Shown here: positions 58,707 to 64,000 of the stretch, piece by piece | Layout of the letters: each line of letters begins with the position of its first letter | How positions within the stretch are numbered: position 1 is the stretch's first letter | Position numbers and translations under genes: made by a program | The notes under the pieces: model-generated | Told to the model about the DNA's origin: nothing | Seen by the model: the letters and a program-made list of their open reading frames with translations, nothing else | Database searches by the model: none | Source: Cubamyces lactineus | Lineage: Eukaryota > Basidiomycota > Agaricomycetes > Polyporales > Polyporaceae | NCBI GenBank assembly: GCA_022376465.1 | Contig: JACDTU010000008.1 | Span: forward strand, 1,364,001 to 1,428,000 | Length of the DNA stretch: 64,000 nt | Reading direction: 5' to 3'

Positions 58707-59477
58707 CACGCACGCTTCGGCAGGGATGTGAACGAAGACACCGACTTGGACTCAGGCTCAGACGATATCCGTGCGAATGTCGTTTATCTTGAGCCTTACG
58801 ACCTCGTTGGCTACGCCGCGAACAGACCCGCTACCGGGCCTCTTCGGGCACGTCCCTGCCATTTTCCAATCTGCGCCGGATCGAGCTTGTGTGTGTCGAC
58901 GTCCCGCGCGTCGACTGGAGGTATGCGCATCAGTACAGATATATGTAGCCACCCATCATGATGGTTCAGATGATGAATGGCTTCGGAGAGTTGTTGGGGT
59001 TGGATGTGCCCGGCTTGGTGAAGGACCTCCGTGCGCTGGCGGAGCGCGGCGCAACACAGACTGAGCGGTTGGAATTTAAACAAGCGTCGATGTACATGTG
59101 GAACGAGGGTGGCTGAGCCTGCCGTTAGTCGAACTGGTGCGGGAGGTATGGTGGAAAGAGAAAAGGCTCACTCCGAACGATCTGAAGTTGCAGAAGGCAT
59201 GGGATCCATACGCTACACAATACGAGGAGGTATAGTTGGTACTTCGCATGGTGACAGTATGAGTAGTATTCAAGTCAGTGTCATGCACATTGCCGCCTGA
59301 GGCGCCTTCTCTCGCCACCCTCACTGGTACTGGCGCTTTCGGCGTCTTCCTGCTTAGACTCGCACTACCGCCACACAACTCATCCTGCTATATGCCAGAT
59401 CTGCTGTTTGCCTGAGATAGTACAAGCATCCTCCCCCACCTGTCTGAGGGTGTTCCTTTGCTGTGTCTCACTTGAAG

Positions 59478-61105
59478 ATGACAGAACGACACTCAGTCAC
59501 TGAGGCAATCTACCATCCCATTCCACAGGCTCCAGTCGCATCGAATCCAATTCCGTCTGCTTCTCCTGACCCTGATGTGGATGACGAAACGATACTGTCT
59601 AGTCCCCGTGCGGTGCACGGTCATGCCGAGGTAGACGGGAGGATACGTTGGATACACTTCCTCCTAGGCTGTGCGGTGCTCCTACCATGGAATGGTATGT
59701 CACATTCATGGCTGCACAACCTACACTATTGACAATATCTTCTAGCAATCATTACTGCTACACCATACTTTCTTTCACGTTTGGACGGAACATCTCTGAA
59801 GAGCACATTCTCTTCATACTTGTCCACTACGTTTACGGCGGCGAACTTCGGCTTCCTTGCACATGCGACAGCCACAGCGAAGAAGGTACAACATGCAGCC
59901 TTGTATATCACGTGTAGCTGCTGATATCCTAATAGGCTTCGAACACGCGTCGGGTGCTCTTCTCATTAGGCTTTCTAGCCCTGCAAACACTCCTCCTCAC
60001 CGTCAGCACATACGTGCACACGGCACCAGGATGGTTCTTCGCGTTTGTCCTCGCCAATGCTGTGGGCCAGGCTGCCGCAGGTTCCTACCTTCAAACCGCG
60101 GTGGTCGCTATTGCTGCACTCTTCGGCCCTTCTGCCATGCAGGCTGTCATGTCTGGTCAGGCCGCGGTCGCAGTCGCTATCAGTGGGGTACAAGTCATGA
60201 GCGCCGCGGCCTCCGTTCGCGGCGCCGATCCTGGAACAACGACACTATCGTCTGAACCCGAAGAGCAGTCGGCGTTTGTCTTTTTCGGCCTATCCACGGC
60301 CTTTCTCGTTGTTTGTGCTGCAGTGCATATGTGGCTTGTGAAGTTGCCGGAGTACAAGGCCGTGGTATCTCAAGCGTCCGGTCGGGACCAGCTTCGGTTG
60401 CAGGAAGACAGCGCGCTGCTGGCAGATCCTAATGACGACGCGGATGAGCATATACATCACAAGGGCGACGAGAAGTATCACGTTGTGCGTATCGCTAAAA
60501 CCAACATGATATTCAACGTGGCTGTCGCGTATGTCTTCGTAGTGACTCTGGTGGGTATACATTCTTGGATTCCACAAGCTATCTTTACTTACACGACCAT
60601 CTAGGCCGTCTTCCCTCCTATCACGATATCGGTGACTCCCACGAACCCACTCGTCCACCCTCTACTCTTCAGCGCCATTCATTTCCTCATGTTCAACATC
60701 GGGGACTTCGTTGGTCGCTCTATCTGTTCACTCCCCAGCCTCCATGTCTGGTCTGCGCGGCGGCTTCTTACCCTGTCCCTCTTGCGCACGCTCTTCATCC
60801 CACTCTTCCTCATGTGTAACGTGCAATGGGCATCTAAGTCGTCCGGCGGGCCCATCATCAGCTCCGACATCGTGTTCATGACCATCGTGCTCCTCTTCGG
60901 TCTGACGAACGGCTATGTGTCCAGCATGTGCATGATGGCTGCCCCCTCTTTGACGCACAACCCACGGCTGAAGGGCCGGGCCGAGGACGTGGACGTCGCC
61001 GCTACCGTTGCTAGCTTCTTCTTGGTCGGAGGCCTCGCTGTGGGAAGCGTGGTGAGCTTCGGGGTGAGAGCCATTGTATGCGAGTGCAATCCTTTCACGG
61101 AGTAG
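59478..61105 (+). CDS. Equilibrative nucleoside transporter (ENT, FUN26-like)
   Basis: ENT proteins move nucleosides across plasma or vacuolar membranes. The ATG at 59478 (MTERHSVTEAIYHPIP) opens a ~55-residue cytosolic head. The first helix, split by an intron, reads WIHFLLGCAVLLPWN|AIITA TPYFLSRL, the diagnostic ENT start. Later helices are FSLGFLALQTLLLTVSTYV, WFFAFVLANAVGQAAAGSYL, QTAVVAIAALFGPSAMQAVM, VFFGLSTAFLVVCAAVHMWL, then an acidic loop and FNVAVAYVFVVTL|AVFPPITI. The conserved FNIGDFVGRS motif (helix 8) is intact. The C-terminal helices MTIVLLFGLTNGYVSSMCMM and VASFFLVGGLAVGSVVSFGV lead to the stop at 61105. Four or more introns are used. The long basic/acidic loop between helices 6 and 7 is normal. 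Confidence 0.92.
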
Positions 61106-61687
61106 ATCGGCGCACAGCCCGGGACGTTACGTTCGGTCTATTGTGTGTAGTATGTAGCTTAGTGATATATCTTACAGGGGATACGTTGGATAATGACAAG
61201 GGTACCGATGGGACACGCCGGGGAATCGCTCCAACCTTGCACGTAATCGCCCGTGAGCGGGGCAAACAGGGCATTGAGACCAGCCTATACCTTTCATCCG
61301 GGTGTTTAGAGCGGCTGACTCATGTCACACATTCCAGTGAGATGGGATGCATATGTGCTCTATCCGGTGCGTACCGATACTGAGTTTGAGGAGTTCGTTG
61401 TGATAAGTGTTGCAAGGTTAAAGTATCCTAGTTTGGCGGCCACTTCAGCCTGGCCACTAGACCCGCGACAGAAGTCAGCTCCTATCCAGAGCATCTCACG
61501 ACACACGGTAGAGGTTTCCAATGACTGTTTGGGAGTTCAGATGACTGGTCATAGGACTCGGGCAGGTGAGAAGTACCCACCGATTTATTCCGTGACGAGA
61601 CACAGGAAACGTTCCAGAGTTACACAGCATGTACAGAACAATGACGACACGGGGATAGCAGAGGTGGAGGTATTGATTGGATGGTGA
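61106..61687. other. Convergent 3' spacer
   Basis: This is 582 bp between the transporter (+) and VFA1 (-). Open frames are short and unlike any protein family. No gene is supported. Confidence 0.55.
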
Positions 61688-62330
61688 TCACGAAGGGGGA
61701 TTGGAAGGCAGCGGCGTGGCGGGTGCCCCCGGTAGACGGGGTACAAGCTCCTTCGCCTGTACAGCCTGTCGACGCCTGCGATGTTCTGCAAGACGAAGTG
61801 CGAATATGTCGCGATGGAGTGTGTACCGCTGGTGCGACGGCGTTGGAGGTGTCGGGGGCGTTGCTGGGGACAGCGATCCCGGGACCTTCTTGTCGGTCTC
61901 CTTGCTTGAGCCCTTCTCTTTCTCTTCTGCGCCTCTGGAGTCCTTTCCGTCCTTAGCCTTGTCTTTCTCTTTCTCCTTCTCCTTCGCTTTCTCGGTCTTC
62001 TTCTTCTGGCGTTCTTCCCACTCCTGCTTCACTTTCGCGATTTCTTCCGGACTGAGCCCCAGTTTCTTCGCCCCACCGGCACCCACGCCGTCACTACTCG
62101 TGCCCACCTGACTCGCGAAGCCCGGATCCGAGAGGTGGGTATCGCAGGTATAGATGAAGTCGACGGTGTTGATGGTGGCGAGCACCGTTGTGGTCGGTTT
62201 ATAGCAAACGTAGCAGGGCTTGGATGTGCCCACCGCCTGGGCGCGATCGCGTTTACGTTCTCAGTTGCATATCTCGTTGGACACGCGAATGCGCACGCAC
62301 ACGTTTATAGTACAGGTTGGTGAATGACAT
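61688..62330 (-). CDS. VFA1: VPS4-associated protein 1 (Vfa1)
   Basis: Vfa1 binds the MIT domain of the AAA ATPase Vps4 at endosomes and stimulates it during ESCRT-III disassembly. The ATG at 62330 begins MSFTNLYYKR. An intron (GTGCGT...GCCCAG) joins it to AVGTSKPCYVCYKPTTTVLA, then TCDTHLSDPGFASQ, giving the CxxC ... CxxH zinc-finger of the family. A charged coiled-coil (LSPEEIAKVKQEWEERQKKK, followed by a Lys/Glu-repeat) leads to the C-terminus with HQRYTLHRDIFALRLAEHRR, likely the Vps4-binding helix, and the end at 61688. About 190 aa, normal for the family. Confidence 0.9.
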
Positions 62331-64000
62331 GATGGTGTGGAATGAGTTGGGACCAGCGCGATAGGCTTGGAGCTTCGAGCGGGCCCTGAGTCGCGCAGTG
62401 AAGACCCACGGTGAAGCAGATGACCCGTTCTTGTCCCACAGGGATCTCTTGCGCAGAGCTAGTATCTTCCGTATAGTCCCGCGGCGGCCTGCTGAGGCTT
62501 GCTCAGCAACTCAATTTCGAGCAGCTTCGGGTCCCACACTGTGCGCCTGGGAAGTGGTAGGCGCTACGATTTTATCTGGTGAAACACGCCGATCACCAGG
62601 CAAAGTAGGGGTTAAGTGGGGGTGTTGAATAACGTGGTGATGATAACCTCCTTAGAGTTCACTAGCATAAGTAGGAGAAAATACCATCGCTTTGCCCCCA
62701 CTGGCGCCTGTCCGAATGCAGCCACAACCCAAATACCTCCAAATAATGTCAACGCCGGGACGCGCCAGCAGCAAACGGACTTGTCGCTTTTCTGTCGTCG
62801 ACTACGTACGCCCATATGCATGCATGCCTACCTCTCTAGCTCTCGCCGGAGTCCCGTCGCCCCCATCGCAATGCTCCTTGGCTGGTTTCTCGCTGTCCTG
62901 GTATTGCTCGCCTCGTCCTGCTCACTGTCTATGTCGTGATTCTGGTCCTAGACTTGACTGTATTCGCTGAGGCGACCCTTGTTGCTGCGCTAGTGTTGAC
63001 CCCGTCTGTCTGAGCCCCGGCGCTGGCCCTCCGGTACCCTTCTCCCGCTGTGGTCAGTGGGCAATATACAGGATACGCAACTGCTGGCTTCAAACGGCTC
63101 GCCTACGGTGAGCTAGTGCTTAATCTGCCGAGCCCACTTGCCTGCTCTCTTCATGCCTACCCTCCGCTTCGAATTCTCAGTCCGACAGTCCTGCTTTGTG
63201 CCTGTCCCTCTCGGTGTGCCCTCTTGTGAATTACACTATTGCTGGTGTCGCCTACCTGAAGCTGATCTGTCTGGCTCATTGTCTCTTGTCCTGCGCTCTC
63301 CGTGTCTCTCGGCCATCTAGCAACAGTGTCAGCCATGGACTCCTTGGTCGTTCTGACGGTCTCTGGAGCTTAGTGCCACCCACTGTACTGCCCGCTGTGA
63401 CTCCATCTGTGTTTGGGGCTGTTGCTCGTCGATATCTTGTGTTGGTATGGCACTGACATGTACACTTCTGTCTTGTACCATTCTGGCTCTCCCTCGCTCG
63501 TCCTCTAGGCCCCTACGAGTTTCCTGCAGTACTCATACCATGTATTATTAGTCCATAGCGTGTTCATAATACCCAGTATTCAAATGTAGCCAGCGTGAAT
63601 GAACCCCGATGTAGAGCAATAAAGTAGTGAATTATAAGGCCTATTTATGAGGATTTCACCATTATAAAGCAGAGGGAAAGCGACGCAAAAGGTGGGGGTA
63701 GTCATCACTTTGTCCAGCTACGCAAAGGTGGTGATTGTTGCAAAATAAGGTTGAAAAATGTCGCATTGGGATACTGCGTAAATGGTTGAAAATACACCAG
63801 CGCTAAAAATCTCGAACGGATGACTATACACCATAAATGCCTCGAAAATCACTATTTTTACCCCCAAGTTCTTCCTGGTGGTTTCCACCAAGTGTCGGTC
63901 GCACAGAGGGCCAGGAGGACCCCCGATTATAGTAGGGCCAGCCATATCAGATTCCGGACAAAACTGGGCCCCCGGAGGGGGGCCCAGCGACATTTTTTCC
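62331..64000. other. Gene-poor tail of the window
   Basis: I see no gene that I can support in 1.67 kb. The first part (62331-62650) may hold the VFA1 promoter. From 62850 to 63560 the plus strand is rich in C/T, giving spurious hydrophobic frames (for example RLVLLTVYVVILVLDLTVF). From about 63560 the base composition shifts to A/T. The last 30 bases contain a GC-rich inverted repeat (63965-63988). An ORF on the minus strand at 63718-63993 has no recognisable domain. Confidence 0.5.
63965..63988. repeat. GC-rich inverted repeat (10-bp arms, 4-bp loop)
   Basis: CTGGGCCCCC (63965-63974) pairs with GGGGGCCCAG (63979-63988) around GGAG. It is followed by an A/T-rich flank. Confidence 0.7.

Larger units (their letters stand above)
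57768..59235 (+). pseudogene. Decayed F-box/LRR gene
   Basis: Fragments of a typical agaricomycete F-box/LRR protein appear in order but in changing frames. GLKSLRLKSVGSSTLGLMF, FASRTPALTSLFLKGIGF and CASLRYLEMSSCRMPSS (57768-58003) are followed without intron signals by SETLKLYGEVPVQASPI and VELSHFELLQLPLEEAF in another frame. Further on are RRWMEVFGKALQVITFRVQG, DDIRANVVYLEPYDLVGYA, then PFSNLRRIELVCVDVPRVDW after a shift of frame within a few bases. Last come FGELLGLDVPGLVKDLRALA and, shifted again, LVELVREVWWKEKRL to a stop at 59233-59235. A 29-bp tandem duplication and a run of 16 G interrupt the middle. I see no intact F-box domain. The several shifts argue for a pseudogene, though sequencing error at the homopolymer could explain one. 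Confidence 0.68.

Noticed and set aside
62850..63460. Series of hydrophobic plus-strand frames in the right-hand tail
   Set aside because: They are short, in different frames, and follow from C/T-rich composition. They have no common start or splice signals.

Overview
The window is nuclear DNA from a filamentous basidiomycete, most likely an Agaricomycete; a polypore-type fungus is my best guess. The evidence is many short introns (mostly about 45-60 nt) with GT...AG borders and CTRAC-like branch points, dense genes on both strands, GC-rich coding exons, basidiomycete-type F-box/LRR genes and several lineage-restricted small proteins. I saw no bacterial features, CRISPR array, intact transposon or tRNA gene.

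Layout. 1-9 kb is accessory-looking: the 3' part of a cytochrome P450, a damaged-looking RNA polymerase III subunit gene (RPC34/RPC6), and two tandem FAD-dependent berberine-bridge-type oxidases that keep the same exon pattern, including a 14-nt microexon. 9.5-14.4 kb holds an EF-hand MscS-like channel and a small coiled-coil protein on opposite strands. 14.4-21 kb is gene-poor, with one clean four-exon orphan gene at 18.6-19.1 kb. 21-25 kb has two lineage-specific proteins and the tRNA adenosine deaminase TAD1/ADAT1. 25.2-30.5 kb holds two tandem F-box paralogs, each with two F-box-like modules.

30.9-57.5 kb is a compact housekeeping block with many divergent pairs: GPC1 (phosphatidylcholine remodelling), ISU1 (Fe-S scaffold), PRP31 (spliceosome), MCC2 (leucine catabolism), a WDR89-like WD40 protein, a one-pass membrane protein, a NIPA-type transporter, SEC12 (COPII), TAF9 (TFIID/SAGA), ALE1 (MBOAT lysophospholipid acyltransferase), a UPF0303/DUF336 protein, RIM1 (mitochondrial SSB) and HBS1 (ribosome rescue). 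57.8-59.2 kb is a decayed F-box/LRR gene. It is followed by an equilibrative nucleoside transporter, VFA1 (Vps4 regulator) and a gene-poor tail.

Most genes are independent housekeeping genes rather than one pathway. GPC1 and ALE1 both acylate lysophospholipid-type substrates, and the P450 plus twin oxidases could form a small oxidative module. The most interesting observation is the HBS1 locus: an unusually long intron begins directly after an [12 protein letters not shown] motif and carries an in-frame stop, so intron retention would give a SKI7-like, GTPase-less isoform. I found no clearly new multi-gene system.
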